A stretch of 18,506 nt of DNA, taken from assembly GCA_002359465.1 (NCBI GenBank), contig DENA01000033.1, positions 18,119 to 36,624 on the forward strand. The letters run 5' to 3'. Of this stretch, positions 7,402 through 15,355 are shown in pieces. The first letter of the stretch is position 1. The number at the start of each line of letters is the position of its first letter. The notes beneath the pieces were generated by a model. That model made no database searches, had not been told where the DNA came from, and saw nothing but the letters and a program-made list of their open reading frames with translations. Position numbers and translations under genes: made by a program. The stretch is from Ruminococcaceae bacterium UBA2656 (GTDB lineage Bacteria > Bacillota > Clostridia > Oscillospirales > Acutalibacteraceae).

Positions 7402-8355
7402 ATGAAAAAAGGTAATAAAATCAGTATCCTTGGTGCAGGCAACGTAGGCGCCACCATCGCCTATACGCTTACTCTGGATGGAATGGCATCTGAAATTGTT
7501 CTGGTGGATATCAACCAGAACAAGGCAAAGGGCGAGGCCATGGATATTATTCAGGGCACCGCGCTCGGCAAACCGGTAAACATTTACGCCGGCGATTATT
7601 CCGACATTCAGGATTCCGACATCGTCATTGTCACCCTCGGCTGCGCGCGCAAGCCCGGCCAGTCCAGAATTGACCTTGCACAGGGCAATGTCAATATTAT
7701 CAAGAGCGTAATGCCCCAGGCTGTGCATTATGCGCCGGACGCGATTTATGTTGTCGTCAGCAATCCGGTGGACATCATTACCTACACCATCCTGAAGACA
7801 ACGGGGCTTCCGGAATCCCATGTTTTCGGTTCCGGCACGCTGCTTGACACCAGCCGTCTGCGCGAAAGCCTTGCCAGCACGCTGGAAATCAGCCCGAAGA
7901 ACGTCCATGCTTATTTGTTCGGCGAGCACGGTGATTCCGCAATGGTGCCGTGGTCCCTTACCAGCATCGGCGGCATGCCGCTGAAGACCTATCTGAACAG
8001 TATGCGCGCCAAGAACCCGGATTTTAAGGAGCTTGACTTTGCCGCAATTGAAAACGAAGTCCATACTTCCGGCGGACAGGTCATCAGCCTGAAAGGCGCG
8101 ACCTATTATGCAATTGCAATGTCTGCACGCCGTATCTGCGAGTGCATTCTCCGCGATACAAACACCGTAACCACCCTTTCCGGCATGATTCACGGCGCAT
8201 ACGGCATTGAAGACGTCTGCTTAAGCCTTCCGTTTATTCTTGACTGTCACGGAATCAGCAGTATGGAGGCGCCTGAGCTGACCCCGGAGGAACAGGAAAA
8301 GCTGCTGGCCAGCGCCAATGTCTTAAAACAGACCATTGCTTCTCTCGATATCTAA
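7402..8355 (+). CDS. LDH/MDH-family dehydrogenase, probably malate dehydrogenase
   Basis: This 317-aa NAD-dependent 2-hydroxyacid dehydrogenase has an overall lactate dehydrogenase-type sequence. The start at 7402 follows GGAGGG (7390-7395) at six bases; an ATG at 7354 has no such site. Visible features are the Rossmann motif GAGNVGAT (11-18), Asp36 for NAD, Asp149, Arg152 and catalytic His176 in GEHGDS. In the substrate loop the sequence is GCARKPGQSR: Arg83 stands where lactate dehydrogenases have the discriminating glutamine, and where malate dehydrogenases have arginine. Arg89 is the catalytic loop arginine. Elsewhere (GATYYAIAMS) it is LDH-like. The next gene, 19 bases on, is malic enzyme, which handles malate. 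Together these favour oxaloacetate/malate as substrates. An automatic 'L-lactate dehydrogenase' label would be easy to assign and may be wrong. Confidence 0.88.
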   Translation: MKKGNKISILGAGNVGATIAYTLTLDGMASEIVLVDINQNKAKGEAMDIIQGTALGKPVNIYAGDYSDIQDSDIVIVTLGCARKPGQSRIDLAQGNVNIIKSVMPQAVHYAPDAIYVVVSNPVDIITYTILKTTGLPESHVFGSGTLLDTSRLRESLASTLEISPKNVHAYLFGEHGDSAMVPWSLTSIGGMPLKTYLNSMRAKNPDFKELDFAAIENEVHTSGGQVISLKGATYYAIAMSARRICECILRDTNTVTTLSGMIHGAYGIEDVCLSLPFILDCHGISSMEAPELTPEEQEKLLASANVLKQTIASLDI

Positions 8356-8374
8356 ATTGAAAGGATGTATATAA

Positions 8375-9547
8375 ATGGATTACGCAAAGGAATCGCTCAA
8401 ACTCCACTACGAATGGAAAGGCAAAATTGAGGTTGTCTGCCGTGCGCCGCTGAACACGCGCGACGATTTGTCGCTCGCCTACACCCCGGGCGTTGCACAG
8501 CCCTGCCTTGAAATTCAAAAGGATGTCAACAAAAGCTACGATTTAACCCGCCGCTCCAACCTTGTTGCAGTTGTTACCGACGGCACCGCGGTGCTCGGAC
8601 TCGGAGACATCGGCCCCGAAGCAGGCATGCCCGTTATGGAAGGCAAATGCGCCTTGTTTAAGGCTTTCGGCGACGTGGACGCGATTCCGCTCTGCGTTCG
8701 GTCCAAAGAAGTTGACGATATCGTCAGCACTGTCCGTTTGCTCGCGGGCAGCTTCGGCGGCGTAAATCTGGAAGACATTTCCGCGCCGCGCTGCTTTGAA
8801 ATTGAAAGAAAACTGAAAGAGTGCTGCGATATCCCGATTTTCCACGACGACCAGCACGGCACGGCTGTTGTTACTCTTGCGGCTATGCTTAACGCGCTGA
8901 AGCTGACAGGCAAAAATCTTGACAAAATCCGCGTCGTCACCAGCGGCGCCGGCGCGGCCGGTATCGCCATCATCAAGCTGCTGATCGCGCTCGGCCTGAA
9001 GGACGTCATTATGTGCGACCGCCACGGCGCGATTTATGAGGGCCGTGAGGGTCTCAACACCGAAAAGCAGGAAATGGCCGCCATCACCAACCGCAGCAAG
9101 CGCAGCGGCAGTCTCGCGGACATGCTCAAAGGCGCGGACGTATTCATCGGTGTTTCCGCTCCGAACTGCGTGACCGAGGAAATGGTCAAGAGCATGAACA
9201 AGGACCCCATCCTGTTCCCGATGGCGAACCCGACGCCGGAAATCATGCCGGACCTTGCCCTCAAGGCAGGCGCGGCAGTGGTCGGAACCGGCCGCAGCGA
9301 CTTCCCGAACCAGATCAACAACGTTCTGGCCTTCCCGGGTATTTTCCGCGGCGCGCTGGATGTCCGCGCAAGCGACATCAACGACGAAATGAAAATCGCC
9401 GCGGCATACGCGATTGCCGGATTTGTCACTGACGACAAGCTTGCCCCGGACTACATTATCCCCAGCGCGCTCGACCGCAATGTTGCCTCCGCTGTTGCAA
9501 AGGCCGTTGCCGAAGCCGCCCGCAAAACCGGTGTGGCAAGAATCTGA
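8375..9547 (+). CDS. Malic enzyme (short bacterial type, oxaloacetate-decarboxylating)
   Basis: This enzyme converts L-malate to pyruvate and CO2 with reduction of NAD(P). At 390 aa it is the short bacterial form with no C-terminal phosphotransacetylase-like domain. Landmarks are catalytic Tyr36 in SLAYTPGVA, Lys91 in MEGKCALFKAFG, metal ligands Glu133/Asp134 in LEDISAPRCFEIE and Asp158/Asp159 in FHDDQHGT, the nucleotide-binding GAGAAG (191-196), and the AMANPTPE-like segment as FPMANPTPEIMP. AAAGG precedes the ATG. It is closely spaced behind the dehydrogenase gene with no terminator between, and the same pair order is known in the malate shunt of cellulolytic Clostridia, where PEP carbon reaches pyruvate through oxaloacetate and malate. 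Cofactor preference is not certain from sequence. Confidence 0.94.
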   Translation: MDYAKESLKLHYEWKGKIEVVCRAPLNTRDDLSLAYTPGVAQPCLEIQKDVNKSYDLTRRSNLVAVVTDGTAVLGLGDIGPEAGMPVMEGKCALFKAFGDVDAIPLCVRSKEVDDIVSTVRLLAGSFGGVNLEDISAPRCFEIERKLKECCDIPIFHDDQHGTAVVTLAAMLNALKLTGKNLDKIRVVTSGAGAAGIAIIKLLIALGLKDVIMCDRHGAIYEGREGLNTEKQEMAAITNRSKRSGSLADMLKGADVFIGVSAPNCVTEEMVKSMNKDPILFPMANPTPEIMPDLALKAGAAVVGTGRSDFPNQINNVLAFPGIFRGALDVRASDINDEMKIAAAYAIAGFVTDDKLAPDYIIPSALDRNVASAVAKAVAEAARKTGVARI

Positions 9548-9570
9548 CACAGTAATTCTTATTGATAAAG

Positions 9571-9608
9571 AAGTCCCGCTTCCGAAGATTTTCAGAAGCG
9601 GGACTTTT
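9571..9608. terminator. Bidirectional terminator between malic enzyme and the secreted-protein gene
   Basis: AAGTCCCGCTTC (9571-9582) and GAAGCGGGACTT (9595-9606) form a perfect 12-bp stem with a 12-base loop, followed by TTTTCT on the rightward strand and CTTTAT on the leftward one. Both flanking genes end here. Confidence 0.88.
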
Positions 9609-9623
9609 CTATTGGGGAAGGGA

Positions 9624-12302
9624 TTAAAAACTATGGCTGATTTTATGATAGGCGTCCTGAAAAGTGGTTTTGAGCCACGCGAAAAATCCCTGTTTCTTTT
9701 CAGTAGCGACCGTTACGGTTTTTACGGTTTCATCAGGCTTTTTGATTTCATCCGTTTTCATTACAAATTTCAGTTTCGTGGAGGCGCCGTCCGTTGCCTG
9801 TGTAAAAATTCCGTACTGATCGGAGAGTTTGACATATTCATCTTTTCTGGCTATCAGGTCATCCGCGTCGTTGACCTTTTTCAGGTAGTCATTGACCGCG
9901 TCCTGATCTTTCAGATCATCCAGTGTTGTAAACGATGTTTTAAAGAGGTCGGCGGTTTGGGGGCTGGTCGCCAGACGCATGATCTCCATAATTTTACGGT
10001 TGCTCATCACATCGTCTTTAATCTTTAACAGTGTTGCGACGGTCTGGGGAGACTTATGCAGACTTGCGTTGTAAAGCGGGCCTGCCAGTTTGTCTTTTAA
10101 GGATTCCAGAATCGGCCTGGTTTCGTCCAGATCATCCATCAGGTCTGGAATCTGGTCTTTGAACGCCTTGATTTTCGGGTCATCGTATTCCTTCAGCAAA
10201 TCCCTCATAACGCCGACATTCTCGCTGTTATCGTCCAGATCTTTTTTCATGTCCCGGATTTTGTGCGCCCATTTCGTCATATAGTGCATATTGTCTTCAT
10301 CCAGAAGCAGGTCCTTCATTTTGTCCACGTCGTCACTCAGATCATCGTCCTTCTTCAGACGTTCAAGATCCTTGCTCAGGTCTTTTACGACAGGCATGGC
10401 AGACTGAAGGGCGGAGAAGGTGTCGTCCAGGTCGGACGCGGTAATCTTTTCTTTCTTCAGCCCCGCCTGCACGCCGGATGCGCTCTGCACCACACTGTAC
10501 ATCTGTTTGGCAAGCACCGTGGCCAACTGGTCGGAAGTGGTATCCTCCAGATTAGACGCAATGGAATTCATCGCCTGTGTCAGTTCCGTCATGCTGATCG
10601 TTGCGCTTTTGTAGTTGGAGTCCTTGGACATCATTTCCGCCGTCAGATTTTTGATCAGCTGCTGCACGTCTGAATTGTCTTTCAGTTGCGCAAAATCCTT
10701 GGAGCTTTGCAGCGCATGCAGCAAAATGTAGATATTGACGTTTTTTCCGTCGGCGCTGACCAGACCGGGCACCTTCACCAGTTCCTGCATTTGCGCGCTG
10801 AACTGTGACTCCACCTTTGTTCCGACCTGTTGCTCAATGATCGGCTTCAAGATAGATTTGATCGTACTCTCCGTTAAGAAAGACATGTCGGAAAGTCCGT
10901 ATGCCGACAGCGTGTTGTTCAGGGTGCCCAGATTGCCCTGCAATTCGCGCAGGCTGCCCTTGATATCGCTGCTGGAGGAAATTTTCTCAATTGTATCCAG
11001 CGCGCAGTCGCTGCCGTTCAAACGATTGACCGCCCTCTTTGCGTCGTGCAGCGTGTCATCCAGCCGGTCATAGACATCGTCGTAATCATCCAGCACATCG
11101 ATCATGTCATCCAGTTTTTTCATCTGGAAAGTCTGAATTTCATCATAATCCTGCAGTAATTTCTTTCCTTTTTGTATATTCGCGTCCGTCATCCGGTCGT
11201 TTATCCCGCGCAGCACCTTGTCGTCCAGCACATATTTGATATCCGCCCGGTCCAGGTCGGACGTAACTTTATCGTACAGCGCGATATTCTTCGTCGTTAC
11301 GTACTGCGGCAGGATATCGGCAAGCGCCTGGTCCGTGTCATAGAAGCTGAACACGTCGTCCACCAGAAGGCGCGCCGCCGCGGTTCTGTCCGGATTGGTA
11401 AACAGGCTGCGCACGTCTTTGTTCGGATCTGCTTTTTCAATGTCGTCCTGGATATTTTTTAATTTGGTCAGATTTTCTTTCATTTTGTCAAGGTCGTCGG
11501 CGTCTTTCAGTTTATCGACTCCGATTAATTCCGGAGTAGCGGCAACCGCAATGGAAGAAAGCTCGAAATCCTTCGCATCCGCCGTGATGTCAAACTCTTC
11601 CGCAAAAGACAGGTCGTTCAACTCCTTGATGCTGCTTGTGGTCAGATTCAGGCTTTGGTTCATTCCCGGCATAGTCAGGAAAACAACCATTTGCGTGTTT
11701 CCGTCCGAAAACAGTTTTCCGTCACTGAGCTGCACGTTCTGGAACGTCTTGGTGGGAAGGGCGGTCGTCACAATCGCCGTCATGGGCGTATACATTTCCA
11801 CCGTCCTGCCGTTTATTTCCACCTCGTGTTTTTCCGTATTCTGAATTTTTACGTGGATTTTTACTTTTCCGCTCTTCCCGGCCAGATCTTTCCCGTCAAC
11901 CCTGCTGCCGTTCAGATAGTAGGTTACCTCCACGTTCAGCGGCGGCTTTTTATCCGTGGTTCCCTTATAATAAATATTTGCTCCGGAGGAACCGGAACGG
12001 TTCAACACCCAAGTCAAATTGCTTCCGTTCTGTATCGGATTTTCGTTTGACTTTACATTTTCAATATTTTGCAGATCGGATTTATCCGGAATCTGGGTTG
12101 TTCCGCCGTCCGAGTGCAGCCAGTCGGAAACAATGGTTTCCTTCACCTTTCCGTCCGTATCCATGTTGACATAAACCGTTTCATCCTTTTCGGTGGAAGC
12201 GGCGCTTGCGAAAACGGTACTCGGAGCCGACAGCGCAAGGATAAAAGCCAGCGCGATACAGGCAATCCTTCCCGATTTTTTAATCATATTTTTATTCATC
12301 AT
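9624..12302 (-). CDS. Large secreted acidic helical protein of unknown function, partner of MMPL transporter
   Basis: I do not recognise a named family for this 892-aa protein. It begins with a clear signal peptide: basic MIKKSGR, a hydrophobic core at about 13-27, and likely cleavage after residue 32-35 (VFASAA). An N-terminal portion (about 40-255) is rich in beta-type sequence. It is followed by some 600 residues of predicted alpha-helix, highly acidic and full of Asp-Asp-Leu and Leu-Lys-Asp repeats in heptad-like spacing. The end is basic and amphipathic (FFAWLKTTF near 872). There is no C-terminal membrane helix, LPXTG or lipobox, and the mature part has one cysteine. It is the last gene of the tetR-MMPL cassette, 56 bases after the transporter, suggesting an extracytoplasmic subunit. 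GGGGGG just upstream favours the second ATG (12299) as much as the first. Confidence 0.85.
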   Translation of the reverse strand: MMNKNMIKKSGRIACIALAFILALSAPSTVFASAASTEKDETVYVNMDTDGKVKETIVSDWLHSDGGTTQIPDKSDLQNIENVKSNENPIQNGSNLTWVLNRSGSSGANIYYKGTTDKKPPLNVEVTYYLNGSRVDGKDLAGKSGKVKIHVKIQNTEKHEVEINGRTVEMYTPMTAIVTTALPTKTFQNVQLSDGKLFSDGNTQMVVFLTMPGMNQSLNLTTSSIKELNDLSFAEEFDITADAKDFELSSIAVAATPELIGVDKLKDADDLDKMKENLTKLKNIQDDIEKADPNKDVRSLFTNPDRTAAARLLVDDVFSFYDTDQALADILPQYVTTKNIALYDKVTSDLDRADIKYVLDDKVLRGINDRMTDANIQKGKKLLQDYDEIQTFQMKKLDDMIDVLDDYDDVYDRLDDTLHDAKRAVNRLNGSDCALDTIEKISSSSDIKGSLRELQGNLGTLNNTLSAYGLSDMSFLTESTIKSILKPIIEQQVGTKVESQFSAQMQELVKVPGLVSADGKNVNIYILLHALQSSKDFAQLKDNSDVQQLIKNLTAEMMSKDSNYKSATISMTELTQAMNSIASNLEDTTSDQLATVLAKQMYSVVQSASGVQAGLKKEKITASDLDDTFSALQSAMPVVKDLSKDLERLKKDDDLSDDVDKMKDLLLDEDNMHYMTKWAHKIRDMKKDLDDNSENVGVMRDLLKEYDDPKIKAFKDQIPDLMDDLDETRPILESLKDKLAGPLYNASLHKSPQTVATLLKIKDDVMSNRKIMEIMRLATSPQTADLFKTSFTTLDDLKDQDAVNDYLKKVNDADDLIARKDEYVKLSDQYGIFTQATDGASTKLKFVMKTDEIKKPDETVKTVTVATEKKQGFFAWLKTTFQDAYHKISHSF

Positions 12303-12358
12303 AATCCCCCCGATGAAAATGAATTCTTTCGTCTTGTCTGCGAATCAAAGAACGAGGC

Positions 12359-14437
12359 CTAAGCTGCTTTTTGACTCGTTTTCCAGCTGAAGCTTGTTTT
12401 GGAAACAAACGGTTCCGTCACATAAAGCACGGCCGGAAGAACCAAAATGATAATCAGTCCGCTGATAATGGCGCCGCGCGCCAGCATGCTGCAAATGCTT
12501 GAGATAATTTCAATCTTGGAGATCATCGCGACGCCGGATGTTGCGCAGAAAAAGACAAGCGCGCTCGTGATAATCGATTTAAAAGAAGTATTGGAGGCGA
12601 TTTTAATCGCTTCCAGCCGGTCGCGGCCGGCCTTCAGCTCCTCCTGAAATCTGGTCGTCATCAGGATGGAGTAGTCGACCGTCGCGCCGAGCTGCACACA
12701 GCCGATTACTGTCGGTGAAATAAACGGGATTACCGTACCCGTAAAATACGGAATACCCAGGTTGATGAAAATGGCCAGTTCAATAATCGCGGTGAGCAGG
12801 AACGGGATGCTGAAGGATTTGAATACAATGCCGACTATCAGCAAAATGCACAGAATGGAAATATAATTCGTCACCTTAAAATCGACATCGGCAATCTCTA
12901 TCAGATCTTTTGTCAGCGCGCCTTCCCCGGTCAGCTGGGACGTGGAGTCGTATTTTTTGGCGATTGCGGAAATTTTGGCAATCTGCTGGTTCTCCTGATC
13001 CTCCGCCGCCCTGTATCTTGAGTTGATCATAACAAGCTGGCGTCCGTCCTTTTTGCAGATATCTTTAATGCTCTGCGGGACAAAGCCGTCTGGAACAGCC
13101 GGCCCTATGATATCGTCATAGGCAAGCACATCCTTGACCCCGTCCTGTTTTTTGATTTCGTCCACCATGTTTTCCATTTGGTACGACGGCATTTTATCGT
13201 CAACTATCAGAAAATGGGTTGACAGCATATTGAACTGGTTTTTCAATTTATCGGTGGCCACAATGGAATCCAGCGTCTTTGGCAGCGACTGGTCAAGGTT
13301 GTAATACATCTGCGTATGCGCCTGGGACCATGTCGCCGGTATAATCAGAAGGAGCGCGGCCGTAACAAAGGCCCGGCGGTGCCGGATCAGGAAATCAGTC
13401 CCCAGCGCAAAACTTGGAAGCATGTTGCGGTGCGTGTATTTATGAATCGGCTTGTCAAACTGCAGAATCAGCGCTGGAAGAACCGTAACCGTGGTGATAA
13501 CGCCAAGAATAACGCCCTTCATCATGACGATGCCGATATCCTTTCCGAGCGAGAGCCTCATAAAGCACAACGCGAAAAAACCGGCGACAGTCGTCAGGGA
13601 ACTGCCGGAAAGGGACAGGAACGTATTCTGGATTGCCTGTGCCATTGCGTCGCGCCGGTCCTGAAATTTCGGTTTTTCCTCGTCATACCGGTTAATCAGG
13701 AAGATGGAATAGTCCATTGTCACGCCAAGCTGAAGAATGGCCGCAATCGCCTTTGTTACATAAGAAATCTGTCCCAGAAAAATATTGGTGCCGAAATTAT
13801 ATACCACCGCGAAAAGGATGCCCAGAATAAAGACTACCGGCAGCACCCACGACTCCAGGCAGAGCATCATTGCGGCAAGGGAAAGCACGACGGCAAGCAC
13901 AACATAAATGGGCATTTCCTGATCGGAAAGATCTTTGGTGTCTTTGATGATCGCGGAGAACCCGCTTAAAAAGCACTGTTTATTCAGCAGTTTCTTTACA
14001 TTGCCCAATGCGGTCAACGTTTCCGAAGAGGACGAGGAGCCGTCATAAGTCACCAGCATGAGTGTGGATTTATCGCTGTAAAACGCGCTTTTCAGCACCT
14101 GCGGCAGCATTTCCTTCGGCACGCTGATATCCGCGATGTCATCCACCCAGGCAACACTGTTGACCCCGTCTATCTGCTTGATTTTTTCTTTCAGCGCGGT
14201 TACGTCCTTTGACTGCATATTGTCAATGACCAGCATAGATGTGGCCGCGTCATGGAATGTGCTTTCCAGAACTTTCTCCCCCTGTGTGGAATCCAGGTCC
14301 TGCGGCAGGTAAGATAAAATATCGTAATTGACAGCAGTTTTGAGGGCGCCGAGCGCGCTTGGAATTAACAGAAGCACGGCAATTGTTAAAATCAGTTTAT
14401 AGTTTCGCGTCAGCAATTTTGCAACTTTAGAAAGCAA
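12359..14437 (-). CDS. MMPL/RND-superfamily membrane transporter
   Basis: This 692-aa integral membrane exporter shows the duplicated RND layout. Each half has one membrane helix (about 14-32 and 356-372), an external loop of about 140-150 residues, then five membrane helices (about 176-325 and 525-675). Both halves carry the proton-relay Asp-Tyr pair in the fourth helix, Asp242-Tyr243 in GVTMDYSIF and Asp588-Tyr589 in GATVDYSIL, as in MmpL3. Relatives export lipids, antibiotics or peptides; the cargo here is unknown. It is shorter than many Firmicutes MMPL proteins, whose external loops hold long coiled coils; here a coiled-coil-like protein is encoded separately next door. The start is TTG, 11 bases after GAGGAG (complement of 14449-14454). 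It lies 29 bases after the TetR gene. Confidence 0.93.
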   Translation of the reverse strand: MLSKVAKLLTRNYKLILTIAVLLLIPSALGALKTAVNYDILSYLPQDLDSTQGEKVLESTFHDAATSMLVIDNMQSKDVTALKEKIKQIDGVNSVAWVDDIADISVPKEMLPQVLKSAFYSDKSTLMLVTYDGSSSSSETLTALGNVKKLLNKQCFLSGFSAIIKDTKDLSDQEMPIYVVLAVVLSLAAMMLCLESWVLPVVFILGILFAVVYNFGTNIFLGQISYVTKAIAAILQLGVTMDYSIFLINRYDEEKPKFQDRRDAMAQAIQNTFLSLSGSSLTTVAGFFALCFMRLSLGKDIGIVMMKGVILGVITTVTVLPALILQFDKPIHKYTHRNMLPSFALGTDFLIRHRRAFVTAALLLIIPATWSQAHTQMYYNLDQSLPKTLDSIVATDKLKNQFNMLSTHFLIVDDKMPSYQMENMVDEIKKQDGVKDVLAYDDIIGPAVPDGFVPQSIKDICKKDGRQLVMINSRYRAAEDQENQQIAKISAIAKKYDSTSQLTGEGALTKDLIEIADVDFKVTNYISILCILLIVGIVFKSFSIPFLLTAIIELAIFINLGIPYFTGTVIPFISPTVIGCVQLGATVDYSILMTTRFQEELKAGRDRLEAIKIASNTSFKSIITSALVFFCATSGVAMISKIEIISSICSMLARGAIISGLIIILVLPAVLYVTEPFVSKTSFSWKTSQKAA

Positions 14438-14466
14438 ATCAATTTCATCTCCTCTTGGAATCGGTT

Positions 14467-15060
14467 TCAGGATAATATCCGTTTAATAGAATGGTATAAT
14501 TCCGGCTTGACAGCGTCTATCTGGTATGGAACCTTCAGCACAAGGGAGTTGTAGCAAACGGCGCCCACCATGGAAACAATAATATATAGCCGATGCTGGG
14601 CGGTCTGGTTATTTACCCCTGTGTTGATAAAATTGCTGATAAAGGCCTCTCTTGCGCTGTCCATCTCCTCGTAATTCATCATTTTCTCATACAGCTCAAA
14701 CGTAAGATTTTTATAAATCAGTTCAAGCAGCTTGGTATCCTTTTTAAAATATTCGATCATATAATCCACAAAACATGCCACACACTGTTGAAAATCAAAA
14801 TGATGCGCGGCCTCTTCCTGTTCAACCGTCTCCATAGCGCTGCTCAGAACGGCGGCGCTTTTTTTCAGGATAATTTTATCCACAAGGTCGTATTTATCTT
14901 TGCAGTAAAGGTAAAAAGTTCCCTTGGCGACTCCGGCGCTTTTTACAATATCGTCTATCACGGTGTTGCGCACCCCGTTTGACGTAAACAGATCATATGC
15001 AGCGTCATAAAGTTTTGTCATCTTTATCCTTTTATTTTCCAGAATTTTATCGCTTCCCAA
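14467..15060 (-). CDS. TetR-family transcriptional repressor, probable autoregulator of the MMPL cassette
   Basis: This is a 197-aa one-component regulator. The N-terminal helix-turn-helix (about residues 33-55) contains IDDIVKSAGVAKGTFYLYC, which is very typical of TetR/AcrR proteins. The remaining helices are variable and would bind the inducing ligand. The start chosen is TTG at 15060, six bases after GGGGAG (complement of 15067-15072). The frame stays open to 15144, but that extension would begin inside a palindromic operator and upstream of the predicted transcription start, so it is rejected. It is the first gene of a leftward cassette with the MMPL transporter and the secreted protein, and its promoter is bracketed by two matching palindromes, as expected for autorepression. 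Confidence 0.92.
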   Translation of the reverse strand: MGSDKILENKRIKMTKLYDAAYDLFTSNGVRNTVIDDIVKSAGVAKGTFYLYCKDKYDLVDKIILKKSAAVLSSAMETVEQEEAAHHFDFQQCVACFVDYMIEYFKKDTKLLELIYKNLTFELYEKMMNYEEMDSAREAFISNFINTGVNNQTAQHRLYIIVSMVGAVCYNSLVLKVPYQIDAVKPELYHSIKRILS

Positions 15061-15090
15061 AACGCTCTCCCCTTTCCTAAATTTAACAAA

Positions 15091-15103
15091 TGACTTTTGG
15101 TCA
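15091..15103. promoter_or_regulatory. Candidate TetR operator 2 (downstream of -10)
   Basis: TGACTTTTGGTCA differs from operator 1 at two positions and keeps the TGAC/GTCA ends. It lies at about +6 to +18 of the predicted tetR transcript. Its distance from operator 1 is exactly 40 bp, so both face the same side of the helix. Confidence 0.6.
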
Positions 15104-15115
15104 TGTTTCTTAACT

Positions 15116-15144
15116 ACTATAGCCCAAAAATGACCATTGGTCAA
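15116..15144 (-). promoter_or_regulatory. Promoter of the tetR-MMPL-secreted protein cassette
   Basis: Read leftward, TTGACC (15144-15139) and TATAGT (15121-15116) are separated by 17 bp. Transcription would begin near 15109, about 50 nt before the TetR start codon. No other good promoter was seen inside the cassette. Confidence 0.72.
15131..15143. promoter_or_regulatory. Candidate TetR operator 1 (overlapping -35)
   Basis: TGACCATTGGTCA is a perfect inverted repeat of TGACCA around one central base. It covers the -35 hexamer of the tetR promoter, so bound repressor would exclude RNA polymerase. Confidence 0.68.
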
Positions 15145-15235
15145 TAATATTTTACATTATTGTATGTTAGCACAATTATAATTGCTGATTGTAAAAATTT
15201 TTCAGTAATATTTTTAATATAATGTTCATACAATC

Positions 15236-15269
15236 AAAAAACCGCCTTGGCAAATAGCCAAAGCGGTTT
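15236..15269 (-). terminator. Second tandem leftward terminator
   Basis: On the leftward strand AAACCGC-T-TTGGC pairs with GCCAA-G-GCGGTTT, giving a 13-bp stem with one G.U pair, loop TATTT, and a run of six T residues at the end of the stem and beyond. On the rightward strand the same position would be an A/C mismatch and no T run follows, so it works leftward. It insulates tetR from upstream transcription. Confidence 0.85.
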
Positions 15270-15274
15270 AAATC

Positions 15275-15307
15275 AAAAAAAGAGGTTAAGGATAATCCCT
15301 AACCTCT
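15275..15307 (-). terminator. First tandem leftward terminator (end of small RNA)
   Basis: Read leftward, AGAGGTTAGGGA (15307-15296) pairs with TCCTTAACCTCT (15292-15281), a 12-bp stem with one G.U pair and the triloop TTA. A T tract of seven follows, counting the last stem base. It is a textbook intrinsic terminator and could alternatively act as an attenuator. Confidence 0.88.
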
Positions 15308-15325
15308 CATCATATACAGACCTTA

Positions 15326-15355
15326 CTACCAGCATTGATAGTATGCAAAATGCAT
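15326..15355 (-). CDS. Possible 9-residue leader peptide MHFAYYQCW
   Basis: Inside the candidate small RNA an ATG opens nine codons reading MHFAYYQCW and then TAG. GGAA lies eight bases upstream as a weak ribosome binding site. Five of the nine residues are aromatic or histidine, which is unusual and of the kind seen in ribosome-stalling leader peptides. The stop codon lies in the 3' arm of the ACUAUC/GGUAGU hairpin, so a ribosome on this frame would melt it. A chance occurrence is quite possible in so short a frame. Confidence 0.35.
   Translation of the reverse strand: MHFAYYQCW

Noticed and set aside
8543..9550. A 335-codon open frame antisense to malic enzyme
   Set aside because: Malic enzyme motifs occupy the whole forward frame; the reverse product shows no recognisable domain and is explained by codon bias.
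15061..15144. N-terminal extension of the TetR protein up to a TTG at 15144
   Set aside because: The extension starts inside the operator/-35 region and lies upstream of the predicted transcription start. The TTG at 15060 has a good ribosome binding site and gives a normal TetR length.
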